A DNA stretch of 64,000 nt from Ryuthela nishihirai (GCA_038380435.1 JAWZYU010000019.1:28793801-28857800); one strand, 5' to 3'; positions 21,338-34,196 are shown, counted from the first letter of the stretch. The notes: a model not told the origin generated them from the letters alone. Program-made: numbers and translations.

Positions 21338-24300
21338 ATATTTTTAAAAAAGGAAGAAAACACAAAGGTTAGAACAGTAAGAAACGAGACAGACTTAACG
21401 GAATATACTAGCCAAAATGGATAGTTTAGTCTCTGATATTCAGTCCGAAATGGAATCATGTGTGTTTTTAACAGATATTGATGAAGTTAATAAATTCCTT
21501 TCTTGTCATTGTTTTTTAAATTACACCCTTTTACTTGTGAATACCAGAAGTCTGCGATCGCATTTCAATGATTTACTTGTAATGATGTGTCAGTTTCGAA
21601 ATCTCATTGATGTTATAATCTTAAGCGAAATTTGGGTAAAAGATGATGAAGTTATAAATTTTAAAATTGATGGCTATTAGATGTAGCTCAGGATAGACTT
21701 GCTTGGAGAACTAAATTGCACGGTCTGGTTGGACCTGCGTAGCCCATGGCTGCTTGAGGATGATGAAGATGATGATGATGATGATGATGATGATGAGTAA
21801 TTTTTAGGAGTAGGCAATATAATAAATCAACAGGAATTGTAGTTTATGCAAATGTTATGAAGTTTAATTTTAACGATTGTAATGTTAATATGGACACTGC
21901 AGAGAATGTTAATCTATATGACTGTAAAACGGGTATATATTTATGTATTATTTATCGTTCTCATAAATACTCCGTCAGAGAATATAAATTGAACTTAGCA
22001 GCACTTTGCAAAATATTAAAAATAAGAAGCTAATAGTAATTGGGGATATAAATCTTAATATATTAAGCAACAGCTCTGAGGTGTCAGATTATCTTGGTCA
22101 TTTGTGAATATTGCTACGAGATCAACTGTTTCCACTCTTACTTGTATATATCATGTATGATATATACGAGATAAGAATAATGATTATACTTACAATACAG
22201 CTGTCTTTCAAAATGATATTACAGATCATTATCCAATACTTCTAAGCGCAAATGGCAAAAAAAAAAGTTTTTAACCCGAAACCGTTACTAAAAAGCTACA
22301 TAAATTTTAATTTATTTGAGAAACCTACTAAAGATTATAAATGGAATAGTGAAAACGATAAAACTGATAATGTAAATGTATTATCTGAGCAATTTATACA
22401 TATGATAAACGAGGCCAAGGCAGTAGGTATTAACGTTTCAAAAACAATATTGTTTTTGGCCATACTCATAGGAACAAAAACAAAAAGATAACAGATGAAA
22501 TTATAATTTTAACCAAACGAAAGCAAAAATTGTACACCAAATATGAAAACCACCCGTTTGATAAATCCCTTGAAAGGAATATAAATCAATAAAAAATCAA
22601 TTAACAAATAAAACTAGGTATGCAAAAAAAGTCATTACTTAAAAGAGTTCAATAAATGTAATAATGATGTAAAAAAGCAATGGGCAACAATAAATAATAT
22701 TTTGGGGATCGAAAAAAAAATCTGAAGTATATCCTTCAAAAGATGTTGAAGATTTAGTAAATAAATTTAATACACATTTTAAAGAAGTTAACCAAGGATA
22801 TCAATATACTTCAAATAATTTTAGTACTGAAATTGACAAATATTAAAAAAAGCATGTAGACAACTCAATGGTTCTGTTTGAAGTATTTCAAATGGAACTA
22901 AAAATATAATATCACAATTGAATAATAATAAATCTTGTGGCCATGATGAAATAAATGTCCATATGTTAAAAATTGCTTTTAAATATAAACCTCATATCTT
23001 TGTAAAAATTGTAAATTTATCTTTTTTTACTGAAATGTTCATAGATGCTTTAAAAATTGCTAAAGAAAAACCAATTTTCAAAAATGGTAAAAATACGGAT
23101 TTAAATAATTATAGAGCAATTTCGATACTTCCTATCTTTTCGAAAATAATCGAAAAACTAATGAAAAACAGATTAATTAAATTTTTATCGATATATAATA
23201 TCTTATCAAATAAACAGTTCCGATTTAGGGAGAAAATGGGTACAGAACATGCTATGTTACAACTTATCGGCAACATCTATAACAGTGTAAATGAATATAG
23301 AAAAACCTTAGTCTTATTTATTGATATATAAAAAAAAGCTTTCAACCTAATATATAACGAAATTTTAATGCAGAAATTAAGTATAATAGGAATGAGGGAC
23401 TTGCATACAGTTGATTTAAAACATTTTTGCAAAACAGGAAACAATACGTTAATAAACTAGAAAGATATATGCTTGTTTTGAATGGTGGTGTACCAGTAGG
23501 TTCTATTCTTGGGCCAGTATTGTTTTTAATATATATTAATGATTTTTGCAATTTAAATTTATTCGGCAAAATCACAACTTATGCGGATGACACAGCAATA
23601 GTGTACTGGACTAATAATAATAATATTAATAATGAGTTATTGTTTAAGATAAAAAAAAAGACTTAAAAAGCATAAGAAACTGCTTTAGTAGCAATAAATT
23701 GGAAATAAATGTGGATAAAAGTAATTTCATCTATTTCGGCTTAATGAATATAAGTAAAGAGATTGCCATAAAATACCACAATTATGGGAGTAATTTGGTA
23801 AATGGATGTGTATGCAAAACTATTGAACAGGTTGAATATGTTAAATATCTAGGCATTTATGTTAAACAAAATTTAAAATGAAAGAAACATATAGATATAG
23901 TGTGTAAAAAAAATAAGATTTATCTTGTACAAGTTATATTATCTTAAATCATGTTCTCATAATAAGTTATAAATTTTAGTTTATTTCGCTTGGGTTCATT
24001 TAATTATAAACTACGGAATCATTTGTTGAAGTGGGGGGGGGAGATTATATATCAAACCTACTACCTCTAGCGAATTTACAAAAGAAAATTGTAAAACTAG
24101 TATCAAATAGTAATATTAGTAATGTAAATTATCATTACATAAGTAATGATATATTACTCTTGAGAAAGTTATATTTATATAGATGTCTTTTATTTCTACA
24201 TAAAAGCAACAATTGGATTGAAAAATGGTTCATCCCATGTCAAACCAGATATTGAGCAAACAGGTTTCATGTTGTGAAATAAAAGAAAGAAATCATGCAT

Positions 24301-24480
24301 AAGCATTTTAATTTTATTGCACCAAAAATATATAATTCTTTGCCAAATAGTATAAAAGAAGAAAAAAAATGAATGTAATTTTAAGAAAAAAAAAATTATT
24401 GTAGCAAATACACTGATGATACTGAAGATACTTTTAATGTAATTTCTTAGTTTTTTTTCCATTGCCTGAGATTTTCTTTT
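21338..24480 (+). pseudogene. CR1-like LINE: end of ORF1 and EN-RT ORF2 (broken)
   Basis: ORF1 ends with RTVRNETDLTEYTSQNG near 21,415. ORF2 starts at 21,417 with an APE-type endonuclease (LLLVNTRSLRSHFNDLL, IDVIILSEIWVKDDE), then a linker (22,252-22,490). The reverse transcriptase has MNNNKSCGHDEINVHML and NNYRAISILPIFSKIIEKL at 22,918-23,331, VGSILGPVLFLIYINDF at about 23,497, the catalytic YADD in TTYADDTAIVYW at about 23,577, and CKTIEQVEYVKYLGIYV near 23,815. A C-terminal tail lies at 24,031-24,255. Stops and frameshifts occur every few hundred bp. A foreign 115-bp LINE tail sits at 21,678-21,797. The LINE at 49,135-51,320 shares the IEQVE-KYLGI block and is the same clade. Confidence 0.87.
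21678..21797 (+). mobile_element. 5'-truncated LINE tail with GAT repeat
   Basis: Encodes DVAQDRLAWRTKLHGLVGPA and a stop, typical of the extreme C-terminus of RTE-like endonuclease-RT proteins, followed by a (GAT)n tail. It breaks the endonuclease frame of the CR1-like LINE. Confidence 0.6.
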
Positions 24481-24496
24481 ACAGCAGAATTTTGCT

Positions 24497-24702
24497 TTTG
24501 TATGGCCGAGTGGTTAGTGCGCTTGGCTAGTGATCTAAGGGACCTGGGTTCGAGTCCCGGGTAAGGCATAGATGTATGTGTCGTTTTTCTGCTGAGGTCC
24601 TGTCATCCTCACAGACCTTCTATGGCATATAAACTAACAGGCTCCTGTCAGACCTCTGTGGCAAACAGCTGCTTGAGGGGGTATTTATTTTATTTTTAAT
24701 CT
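24497..24702 (+). mobile_element. SINE-A copy 4
   Basis: A box TGGCCGAGTGGTTAGTGCGC, B box GGTTCGAGTCCCGGG, body and ATTTATTTTATTT tail. It lies at the 3' end of the CR1-like LINE. Confidence 0.9.
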
Positions 24703-25689
24703 GTAAGAGTTGTATCATAACTCCTAGATTACACAGAAATACATGTCAGTTGTATATTTCTGTCAGGTTTTATTTTGTTTTTATATTTTATTCTTTTCAT
24801 TTTATTTAATACCAGTTGAATGTACCCGGCGCTGCCCGGATGTCACTTTTAACCTGTATATTCTTATTTTCACTGCATTAAAGGTAAATTTTGTAAGAAC
24901 CCCTCCCCCCACAAACACTTTAGCACAGATTTTTCAACATGAAGAAATTTGTCCGGTTAATGGGAGGCAGAGAAAATTAGCAGTCTGGATTGGCTACTTG
25001 CTATCCCCAGCCCATAGTTGGTAGGTAAGAAAATCCTCCAAAGCATAAACCTCTTAAGGCCGCCAACAAAAGGCATGCTTTGGAGGATTTGGAAAATCCT
25101 CCAAAGAATTGAAAAAAAAACTAGTAAAAGTTTAAATAGTTTAGAAAATGAAATCTTTGAAGATCACATGATCTTCGAACATTATGAGAGTTCAAAAGTC
25201 ACCAAAGAATTACACTGAAATCTCAAATGAAGCAGAGGAGGCCGGGTGTCTTTCAGGAACTGCAGCAGAATTTTAGAAATCCTGTACGCAATGTGAGATG
25301 TCTTCTGTCCAGGATGGAGCTGATAGTAGCATCTGTGATGTTGATCTGCTGGAGACTTAAAGCATATTATTCCTTTGGAGGTCATAAAGTGGGTAGAAAA
25401 TTTGGAACATGTTCAACGTTTCAGGTTAGTTACAAGTTTGACAGAGGGGTGAAATTTTCTTTCCAGTTTTACGAAGTTTTTCGCTTAATGCACAAAGACC
25501 AATGGTAAATCTATTTAAACCCGTTTCTTATCTTCTGTTCAGTTTAAACTTCCCTCGGGGACAGGGCGGAATGTCAAACATTTTTCTGCAAAATCATCCC
25601 ACGTTTAGATCAGTTGTCTTGAAGTAGTGAGTCTATTCCTCTGAAGTTCTTCTATTGACTTCCAAGCAGAAATCTTTATAACATAGAGA
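24703..25689. other. Unassigned sequence with a local hairpin
   Basis: A hairpin with arms ATCCTCCAAAGCAT and ATGCTTTGGAGGAT lies at 25,033-25,092, followed by a third copy of the stem (AAATCCTCCAAAG). The ORFs at 25,018-25,508 have no recognised domain. Confidence 0.5.
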
Positions 25690-26020
25690 GTTGTTTAAGT
25701 TAGATGGCGAGGTCAAAGCTGCTTTTGCGGCAAGATCAACCTTCTCATTACCAGGGATATCAGAATGGCTGGGTTATCCACTGGAGACAGACTCTATGAG
25801 AGTTGATAAGAAAAAGTGAGTCACATATCCATAGGATGTCAGATATGATGGAAGTGTAAGGAGAAGCTAGTGGTCTGGAAACAGAGACTGAAGAGCGGAC
25901 TTGCTGTCTGACAAGATCAGAATGTTTTTATTGTAGACTGAGGATTGCAGCGCTTGATAAATAGCTAAACGTTCTGCAGGCATGATGCTAATTGAATTTT
26001 TCAAGCAGTAGCAGGTTATA
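25690..26020 (-). pseudogene. LINE RNase H fragment (minus strand)
   Basis: Read on the minus strand: IMPAERLAIYQALQSSVY holds the catalytic Glu, NILILSDSKSALQSLF holds an Asp, and PSHSDIPGNEKVDLAAK matches the conserved WIPSH-GN-AD end of retrotransposon RNase H domains. This domain degrades the RNA strand after reverse transcription in I/R1-type LINEs. No RT lies upstream (26,020-27,400), so it is an isolated fragment with stops. Confidence 0.75.
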
Positions 26021-27940
26021 AATATTAAGAAAAGGAATGAAGAAAGCACAAGAAGTTTTTCTAGTAGAAAGACTCTTAGATCCATCGCGAAAAGGACAAT
26101 AATGTTAGATATCTTATAGAGATAAGTGCGATTCAAGCGGTGGTGGCTAAGTTTCATTACCTTCAAATTTGTCATTCATTCATCTCTGCTTCTTTCACTC
26201 TTTTATTGGGATCTTTGTCAAAAATTTTAGATATTTCCATCCTTAAAAGTGACGCTCTCCTTGAGGGTGTAACCGCCCCCCTGGGCGTGATGTCAATCTG
26301 GACCGAACCCCAATTATTAAAAAAATTGCAGCAGTCATGCAGAGTCAAGTATAATAGTAGCAATTTTTATCAATCGTTGTTAAAAATTTTACGTTACATT
26401 TTTAATGCAATGAAAGATTTTATTTGTTGTAATATTTATTTGTTCAATAAATATTTTTTTTAATTTCCATTTCGTTGTATTCCAGCCACAACCTACGATT
26501 TTGATAAAGAGTATGATAAAAAAAAAATATAAATATTTACTTTCACCTGACAAAAAATTGCTAGCATTATCGGGGATTATAATAAAACTAGAAGATCGCT
26601 TATAGCTTCCGGAGAATGTGGAAATTTCGCTGTCAAAGAGAATGAAGTTTTTCGTTCATCTAATTTTTTGCTTTTTAATAGTTTTAATTCAAAATAATGG
26701 ATGATCTGGAAAATGTAAATAATAGTATTTTTTTAGTGTTCATATATACATAAAAATTATTGCCTTTTATTCCTTAAAATTAAAAAGTTTCTTTTTTCAC
26801 ACCCCTCTAAAAAAAGGTTGACAGATGATTATTTTCAGCGGGATATATCTTGACAGAGTAGCACGAAATTTTAGATTTCTGCCATAAACGGATCACTTAC
26901 GATATTCGTTAAAAGTTTCGCTATTTCTATATTTAGTAACTTCTAACGATGTAAATTCAAACCATCAAAGGCTATATAATATTTCGTACCAATCCAACTA
27001 AAATTGTGGTTTCTAAATTATCACTTAAAAACAGTTGCATTTTTCCCACCATCCCTTGGGTACTGATACATCTCTTTGTTGCCAATGCAAACCTAATGAC
27101 ACTTCACATTCCACCACCAAAATTCGGTATTTCTAGTATAAATACATCGTTTGTAATATTCTTTTAAAATTTTGTAATTTTCGAAAATTTCCCGGGCTCC
27201 TTAGAGATAAAACAAATAACCAACTACCGAAATCCAGGTAAGGTTCGCTTAACCGTGGTTATCCTTACTTGACTTACAAGCTACGAAGCTTTTATTTAGA
27301 GAGATTGTTGTTTCTTTATAATCTTCTTCCCTTTAGAATGCAAATAACTTAGCGCATACCTTTATGTTTTTATAGAAAACTGGATTTCTTTTGGGACGCA
27401 CGTGACATCTGCACTTCTTTCATTTCATCTCATTTTATTGATTCCGAGAAGGTGGATGGAATTTTAAGTGATTGCTATTTGTCGAAAGCGTCCTCCTCGT
27501 GCGGCTTTTTCTTTTCGCGTCAGAAGAGCCGTGAAAATGAAAAAGGACGCGGCGCGAGATTTTCTTATCCTCATTGGCAAGCGCCGGAGAAGGCGCTAAA
27601 TCAAGAAAAGAACAACCAATCAAAAGCATGTCAGATTCAAACGATGAAAACAAACATGTGGTATTTGCACATGGCTCAAATATTCTCTTCTCCTCGTAGG
27701 TAAAGAATATAACTTAGGTGTTCTATAAACAGATTTCCTTAAGATAAAAAGTCTACAGAGGCGTTTCGTAAGGTCTACACGGTGTTCTTAATAAGTTAAA
27801 GAACTAACAGAATTGAGAGAAAAAGTTCAGGTACATCGTAGTCAGTGAGGAGCTGAGATGACGATCGAATGGTGTGAAGCTGATAAAAGGAAGCATAGGA
27901 AAAAAAACACTACTGGAGAAAAAATTGTAACACCTGGAAG
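26021..27940. other. Unassigned AT-rich sequence
   Basis: A slightly GC-richer patch at 27,435-27,703 has short overlapping frames on both strands without recognisable domains. Nothing else stands out. Confidence 0.45.
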
Positions 27941-28325
27941 GACTGATCCCATTTTATTGAAACACAGGCAGCACGATTGATTACATTATCAAAAAATAAT
28001 ATGAAAAATTACTACTTTAACTACCCGATAAAGTCCTATAATTAGTTATGACGTTGAACCGCCCCGCGCAGCAATGCATTCATGAACATGGCGGGGAAGG
28101 CTATCGTACAACTCTATAATGTGAGGGATGAACGCTAAATAGCGCGAAGTCGCTGTTCCATTTCAGCGACAGTGGTTAGCGCTCCTTTTGGGTGTTATTG
28201 AAGCTGTCGGCCGATCATATCCCAGACGTGTTCAATAGGTGAAAGGTACGGCGAACGTGCTGGCCATGGTAGTACCTGTACGTTTTACTCGTATAGATAC
28301 TGCACACTAATGCGGGGTCTCCTCC
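27941..28325 (-). pseudogene. Tc1-like transposase C-terminal fragment
   Basis: On the minus strand from 28,320: VLPWPARSPYLSPIEHVWDM carries the conserved Tc1 WPARSPDLxPIEHVWD block, followed by IGRQLQ, a stop and ALTTVAEMEQRLRAI. Stops interrupt it. The region to 27,941 probably contains the element's 3' flank. Confidence 0.8.
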
Positions 28326-28424
28326 CTCCACCCATTTTTTGAGCCCTAGGGGTTCTTCTGACTGGCCATTTAGCCCACTGTATGAAAAAAAAGTGCCGTT
28401 CAGAGGTAAAACAATCCAACGCTC
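28326..28424 (+). mobile_element. SINE-B 3' fragment
   Basis: GGCCATTTAGCCCACTGTAT, AAAGTGCCGTTCAGAGGTAA and ACAATCCAAC match the family 3' end. The copy abuts the Tc1 fragment. Confidence 0.85.
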
Positions 28425-28639
28425 ATGTTTTCATATATGTCATATTGGTCAATGATCTGTTCATGACCTCAGTCAACGTAAGGTCTATGAGAAATATCGA
28501 AGGGGCTATATGTGCAATCTTAGAGTCTCTCCAGTTACCACTCATATTGCTAGAATCCTAACTGTGCCTGCGTTTGAGAAATTTCCTCTCTAACTACCTT
28601 CTCCTTCGGGAGAATGGAGAAACCTTTGGTCTTAGAAAA

Positions 28640-29116
28640 ATTGTCATCCGTCGGATGGAGTGTTAAGCCGTGATCCGTGTGCAGAAGAGCCATACCCTCT
28701 GCACGTTAAAGAACACACTAAATGACCTTGACTGGAAGCTACCATCTATCTCCTAATAACTGTCCAGTGGGTCCCTACCCTCAACCTTCTCTAAGCTTTC
28801 GGGGTCTTTGTAACCTGGCAGTATAGCCTATTGTGTGTAAAAAAGTGTCGCTTAGTGTGAAACAACCCACCCTACCAATGTACACGTAGCATTAACCGTG
28901 TGCAGAAGAGCCATACCCTCTGCACGTTGAAGAACACACTGAATGAACTTGACTGTAAGCTACCATCTATCTCCTAATAACTGTCCAATGGGTCCCTACC
29001 CTCAACCTTCTATAAGATTTCGGGGTCTCTGTAACTTGGCAGTATAGCCTATTTTGTGTAAAAAAAGTGTCGCTTAATGTGAAACAACACACTCTACCTA
29101 TGTACACGTAGCATTA
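28640..29116 (+). mobile_element. SINE-B copy with 221-bp tandem duplication
   Basis: A 5'-truncated copy begins with CCGTCGGATGGAGTGTTAAG. The segment 28,675-28,895, from CCGTGTGCAGAAGAGCC to GTACACGTAGCATTAA, is repeated at 28,896-29,116 with a few percent divergence. The duplicated unit includes about 40 bp of non-SINE flank (TGTACACGTAGCATTAA), so the duplication happened after insertion. Confidence 0.9.
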
Positions 29117-29394
29117 ACAATCAATATCATTTTCATTTGTGGGCTTATGCAATCATCGCTGTGAAACTAAATCTAATGTACTCACAAATGTGCTAAAATC
29201 AAAGTGTACATAATAATAAATAGGTCATTATTAGTATTAATTAAGTAAGTAAGAAAAAATAAAACATATCACTCTTAAAATTATCTTTCACGTTTAACTT
29301 ATCTATTTGTCATTTTAAAATTTTCAGGATATAAGCCCCTCAGGAGGTAATATTTTTTTTGGGAAATGGCCTCTAAGAAAGAAGTTTCAAAAAT
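29117..29394. other. Unassigned sequence
   Basis: AT-rich; nothing recognised. Confidence 0.4.
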
Positions 29395-29505
29395 TATTTT
29401 CCTTACCCAACTGTGATCTACTGGGGTCCTCGCGACTTGCCCTTTTAGCTCACTGTGTGCACAAAGGTGCCACTCAGAGAAAACAACTGAACCCTTGTGC
29501 CTTAA
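29395..29505 (+). mobile_element. SINE-B 3' fragment
   Basis: TTTTAGCTCACTGTGTGCAC, GGTGCCACTCAGAG and ACAACTGAACC follow the family 3' end with substitutions. Confidence 0.75.
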
Positions 29506-30545
29506 CAATTTAGCCAAATTTATGCGAAATAGTATCTTTCAGAGGCAAAACTTTCTAAAACAACGTCCTGTTTTCAATAACGTTTTATAGCTACATATGC
29601 AGGGTGTTTCAAAAAGGAACCCTTTCAAAAGGCAGGATGCTAGATAAATTTGCATATCTGACGGCAGGGCCGCGCTTAGGAAATTGGCCGCCCGCATGCA
29701 AAATTAATTCGGAAGCCCTACTTATGAGTCATTATAGTCTTGAACACCAGTAGGATGGAATAGGTAAAGCCCCCTCCTCGAAAAATTTATCGAAAACTTA
29801 ATTTATGCTATATGATATCAGGTGAAGTATACGAAAAAATACATTTCATTTCCTGTTTAAAAAAAATAGAGGTGTTACGTTTACTTTTCTATCCAAATAT
29901 TTTATTTATTTAAATTTATTATTATGAAAAATAAACTTTTTATATCTGCATTTTCAATAATAAGTTCAATTTTTTTCGGTGTGTTTTCGGGTATCTTTTA
30001 TTGTATATTATGGTACAATGTACGCAAAGCCGGACTTTGGCCATCTAAGGCTCTTATGTAACGCAATGTATGGATAATGTGAAATGAACTAAAAGAAATA
30101 CATCTTATTTTTACAACAAACCGTTTCGCTATTATCCGTAACTTTTCAATAATGAGAGATGATGAGAGCATTCGAAAAACCATTACGAATCTCAAAATGT
30201 TTTCTATCATTTATGTATCATGAGGTACACTGCTTGGAGAAAAACATTTTCAAAGAGTAGGAGTCGCCATTTATATTGATTAACAGGATTTTATTTTTCC
30301 ATTTTTGACCTTAACTACTCGGGAATGAAACATAACCATTAAATCGTTTTAGGAAACTTCGGTATTATTTAGCTTAGGTTGTTTAACTTCTTCTGGACGA
30401 AAATCTCCTTTAGAACTTATTAAAAAAAATTTTTAAAAGTCTTTTTCACACTTATTTTCAGTAAACGAATTGAATTTCAAATACGAAAACTTATTTGTTT
30501 AATCTCCCTTTACCCTACTTTAACGAGAATAAGCATTGTTTAAAT

Positions 30546-31120
30546 CAGGAGTTCCAAAATATTTTCAACGCGTATCACTCTACATTATGGAGCTAAGTTC
30601 ATGTACCACTAATGGGTTTCAATCTGGAGGTTTCATTTTTTACCATGGTTATTTGATACTTTAAGACAGTGGTTCTCAACCTTTTATGCTTCACGTACCC
30701 CCTGGAAATGTGTTTGTAACTGGCGTACCCCTTGTATAGATAGATAAAACTATAGTTATAGAATGACAATGGGAATAAAATAAAACATATACATATATAT
30801 AACATATATCTAGCAACGTTTGACCTCTCATGGCGTAAACCAAAAAATTTTTTCTACGTACTCCACGTTGAGAACCTTTTCCTTGAAGGTATATGGGTAA
30901 GAGACGGCGGTTGCCTGGTCAGTGCAACTCAGTTTCCTCGCCCTTTTTATCTGGTTATCTGGACCGAAATAACGATATCAATATGAAATAATGAATGAAA
31001 TATGAAACGATTATGAAGTGCTGGTAATAAAAATACGTGATATAACAACCATACCGCGTACCATTCAACAGAAGCTCGCGTACCACCTGAGATACGCGTA
31101 CTGTACTTTGGGAACCTCTA
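30546..31120. mobile_element. Second hAT-like element with 8-bp duplication
   Basis: Begins CAGGAGTTCCAAAATATT and ends ACTTTGGGAACCTCTA. Flanks GTTTAAAT (30,538-30,545) and GTTTAGAT (31,121-31,128) match at 7 of 8 bases. It is related to but distinct from MITE-1, a copy of which is inserted in it. Confidence 0.72.
30667..30880. mobile_element. MITE-1 copy 4
   Basis: CAGTGGTTCTCAACCTTTTA at the left and ACTCCACGTTGAGAACC at the right, interior as in the other copies (CGTACCCCTTGTATAGATAG). Nested in the hAT-like element at 30,546-31,120. Confidence 0.88.
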
Positions 31121-31128
31121 GTTTAGAT

Positions 31129-33229
31129 CATGCCCGTCCAAGTAAAACTTAGTGAAGAGCCACTAAGAAAAAAACGATATTCATAAAGAACTGCAGGAAA
31201 ATGTATCTTCTTATAGGCTAAAAAATATACATTTCTAAGGAGTAATGAATTGAGGGAAAAAAATTATATTCTTAAGGAATCAAAAAACTATCTTGAATAA
31301 AAAACAAAAATATACAATTTAATGAGTGCCATGAATTGACAAAAGTGTTTAGCTGCACCTAAAAATATTCCTCAGAAAAGTGGAAAAAAGAGCCAAATTC
31401 GGTATACTGATTACTGCATTTTTTGTGTTATGAGCTGCGGATTGGACGAGCATGGTTTAGATGTTTCTGTCCTTTTAGAGAAACACAATTTAAAATTTAA
31501 AAAAAAGGTTAAAAATCACTTTTTCATACCCGAGTTTTCTATTTAAACCATTAAATTAGCAATGAAATGTCACTGTTAAACCTGACATTTGGAGCAAATA
31601 ATTATTTTCTTCCCGATGCTTCAATGGCTAGCACGCTTCAATACTAATCGAAGGGACCCAGGCAAGCTGTCTAGTTTTCAAATATGAAATTTAAAAAACA
31701 CGTGAAATGTTCTGGTGAGAAATGTTGAAAAAAGGTTTTTAGACTCCAGTTTCAGTAAAATCGGTAAAATTAATAAACGAAAAACAACTTTAATTTTCCT
31801 TTGCTTTGCTGTACAGTTCTTCTAGCAAATACAGTTTTATCATTTAGCTTGTTTCAGCCTTAAGCAATTTAAGGCATGCAAGAAATTCAGATTTTGCATT
31901 CTGTTTTAATGCAGAGAAAAGCCACATTTCCCACTAAATCATGTGAAGCAAACATATCAGATGAAATAGAACGATGGAAGGCTAGGCGAAGAAATCATGT
32001 GAATTCAAACCTGTAGAGAATTTATATGTGAATACTTAGAATTAAAAAACATTAGAATTCTAAAACAGGCTAAAACCTAAATAATTATATTTACTTTATC
32101 TAAAGTACAGTAGACAATTTTGCTGAGAAATTTTTAAATTTTTACATTTAATTCCTCTTACTGAAATTGGAGTATGGAAATAATTATTTTCAGTTTTTTT
32201 TTTACTTCGTGACGATTCTTTATCCACAAAGAATTGAATCAAAATATTTAGATAAAAACAAACTCAGTGTATGAACCAAGTTCGTAAAAAAAAACTGGTG
32301 CTTCGGTTATTCCTTGCCTGACATATTAAAGGGTGAAAATCAGAAACATGTATACAGCAAGAAACGTTTTAGGGGAGGAGAGGATGAAATAAATGGTAAG
32401 GGAAGTGAGAAATATATGGACAATTTTTTTAATTTAATTTTAGTATAAATTTAAAACTACGTGCAATAGAATAACAAATAAGATGAAAATAAATCATTAC
32501 CCACAAAAAGTCATTGAAATTCAATCTTAGTTTTTAGCCATCCTACAATTTCGGAGGTGGGAGATTTGCTCCCCACCTCCTACTGTCCCCGAGTTAGAAA
32601 AACGAACTCACTAAGAGGAGTTTTGATCTGATATATTTCAAGATTTACGGCCAATTGACTTGTTCTGACCATTCTGGATTACTTTTGGCTATGTGAATGC
32701 AAGAAAAGTTCTTCATGAAAAAAGCGTTAATATTTTGAAACGTTGATTTGCGTAACGCTACCTAGGGACAGCATAAAATGGTATAGCGTTTATCAAAAAA
32801 CCCTCGTGAATTCTCAGTTAATGTCCGATTATAAAAACATACAGTCTCTAATAGATGAGTTCTTCAACGGACAATCACAAATAAGGATCAATTTTTTTTT
32901 TGACAGCTATGGTGATTATTTTTTAGGGAGAAAATATATACACTTATTGAAAGGCATATTTTCTGCAATTTCTTTAATTTAAAACTATTTGTTCGTCAAT
33001 TTTTGTCATAATACTCTATGTTTTATGCTATGTCTAGCAAAGCCATTTTCAAAAAGTGGTAAATGTCCTAAAAAGCTCTAAAGTAAAACAAATAATATGT
33101 ATACATTAATTTTATTTAAAATGCAAAAAAAAAACGTAAAAAAAGAACGAATATATCAAGAAAATAGCTTGAAAACCCTTGATATTGAAGACGTCACAAG
33201 CTTTAATTTGCGATACAATTCGTTAAAGG
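31129..33229. other. Unassigned interior of the hAT-like element
   Basis: AT-rich with short frames only (for example 32,743-32,982, 79 codons, no domain). At 31,614-31,672 there is a faint SINE-A head (AATGGCTAGCACGCTTC, then CGAAGGGACCCAGG) without a body. Confidence 0.4.
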
Positions 33230-33538
33230 TCTAACCCTATGAATATTCGACCTCCCCCCCTCCCCTCTTTTATCAGTCGGGTGAGAATAATAGTGGGGGA
33301 AAATTCGAAACCGATTACAACGGTCATTTTATGAGCTTTCGTTCGACTCGTAACTATAAGCCCTCGCATTCGGAAGATATAGTAGAAAAATTTTCTTAAT
33401 TCCCGTTTTTCAGAGGGGTAAAAAAAAATGGTGGTTAGTTTTTAATAGCATAAGACACTTCCCGCTTCACAAGCTTTCATTTGACGTACAGTTTGTTACT
33501 TTCCGCACTCGCGTTCTGGATATATAAGGGAACAATCG
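33230..33538. repeat. Degenerate repeat array, left part (about 135-bp unit)
   Basis: Units share CTTTCATTTGACGTACAG, GTTACTTTC, CGCACTCGCGTTCTGGA and a poly-A/AGGGG stretch. The array resumes at 34,365 after the hammerhead element. Confidence 0.65.
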
Positions 33539-33690
33539 AATAATACAAATATATCTCAGTGAAAAAATGATCAAATGTAATGATAGTTCCTTTGTTTGTT
33601 TCACTCTAGTTGGTTTATCTGTCGATGTTGTGCAGTCTCTTGTTGAATAGTGTAGTAGATGGAATAACAGGAAGGCTAAACAACTTTTTT

Positions 33691-33806
33691 TAGAAGTTTA
33701 TACTTACTTATTTTTGTACACTAATATTGAAGATGCATAAAATTAAAAGACGAGTTGACTGTCAAATAGTGCAACGTAATATATAAAAGATGTGATCGAT
33801 TTCGTC
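33691..33806 (-). repeat. Left inverted arm of the hammerhead element
   Basis: Inverse of 34,222-34,334 with a few differences. It contains the inverse of GACGAAATCGATCACATC but lacks the CTGANGA part of the ribozyme, so it is only the 3' piece of the terminal repeat. Confidence 0.85.
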
Positions 33807-34196
33807 TTAACTATTATTATTATTAATAAACCTATATTCAATCAAGCTTTCATTATCAGCAGTCCTTCATCTATCCTCAAATTATTGTTTACTGAAAATC
33901 TACTAATTTTTGTCAATAAAAACTGTTGTTGTAATACCGACCAAGCCCACCTTAATCCCGCTTGGAAAATTCTATTAAAAAATTTTCCACAAAATAATAT
34001 CTCTTTGCGACAGTTATTAAACAAAAAATTATCAACCAACCACAACTCTAACAATCACCAGCACCTCTTGTGACAGCTGACCGTGCGTATTATTCTGCAT
34101 GACTCGTGCCTCTCATCTCTGTACAACTATATTTTGGAGCAGAAGTTAGAACTTTGAAATTTACGTATGTCTTATAACGTAATTTCTAGTCATTGT

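Noticed and set aside
24821..24850. GTACCCGGCGCTGCCCGGAT motif as a transposon end
   Set aside because: I could not find an inverse partner or duplication in the window.
33789..33806. Second hammerhead on the minus strand in the left arm
   Set aside because: Only GACGAAATCGATC and downstream are present; the CTGANGA segment and stem II 5' strand are missing.
33792..34073. 93-codon frame as a Penelope RT or endonuclease domain
   Set aside because: No RT motif, no GIY-YIG, no cysteine pattern that I can identify.
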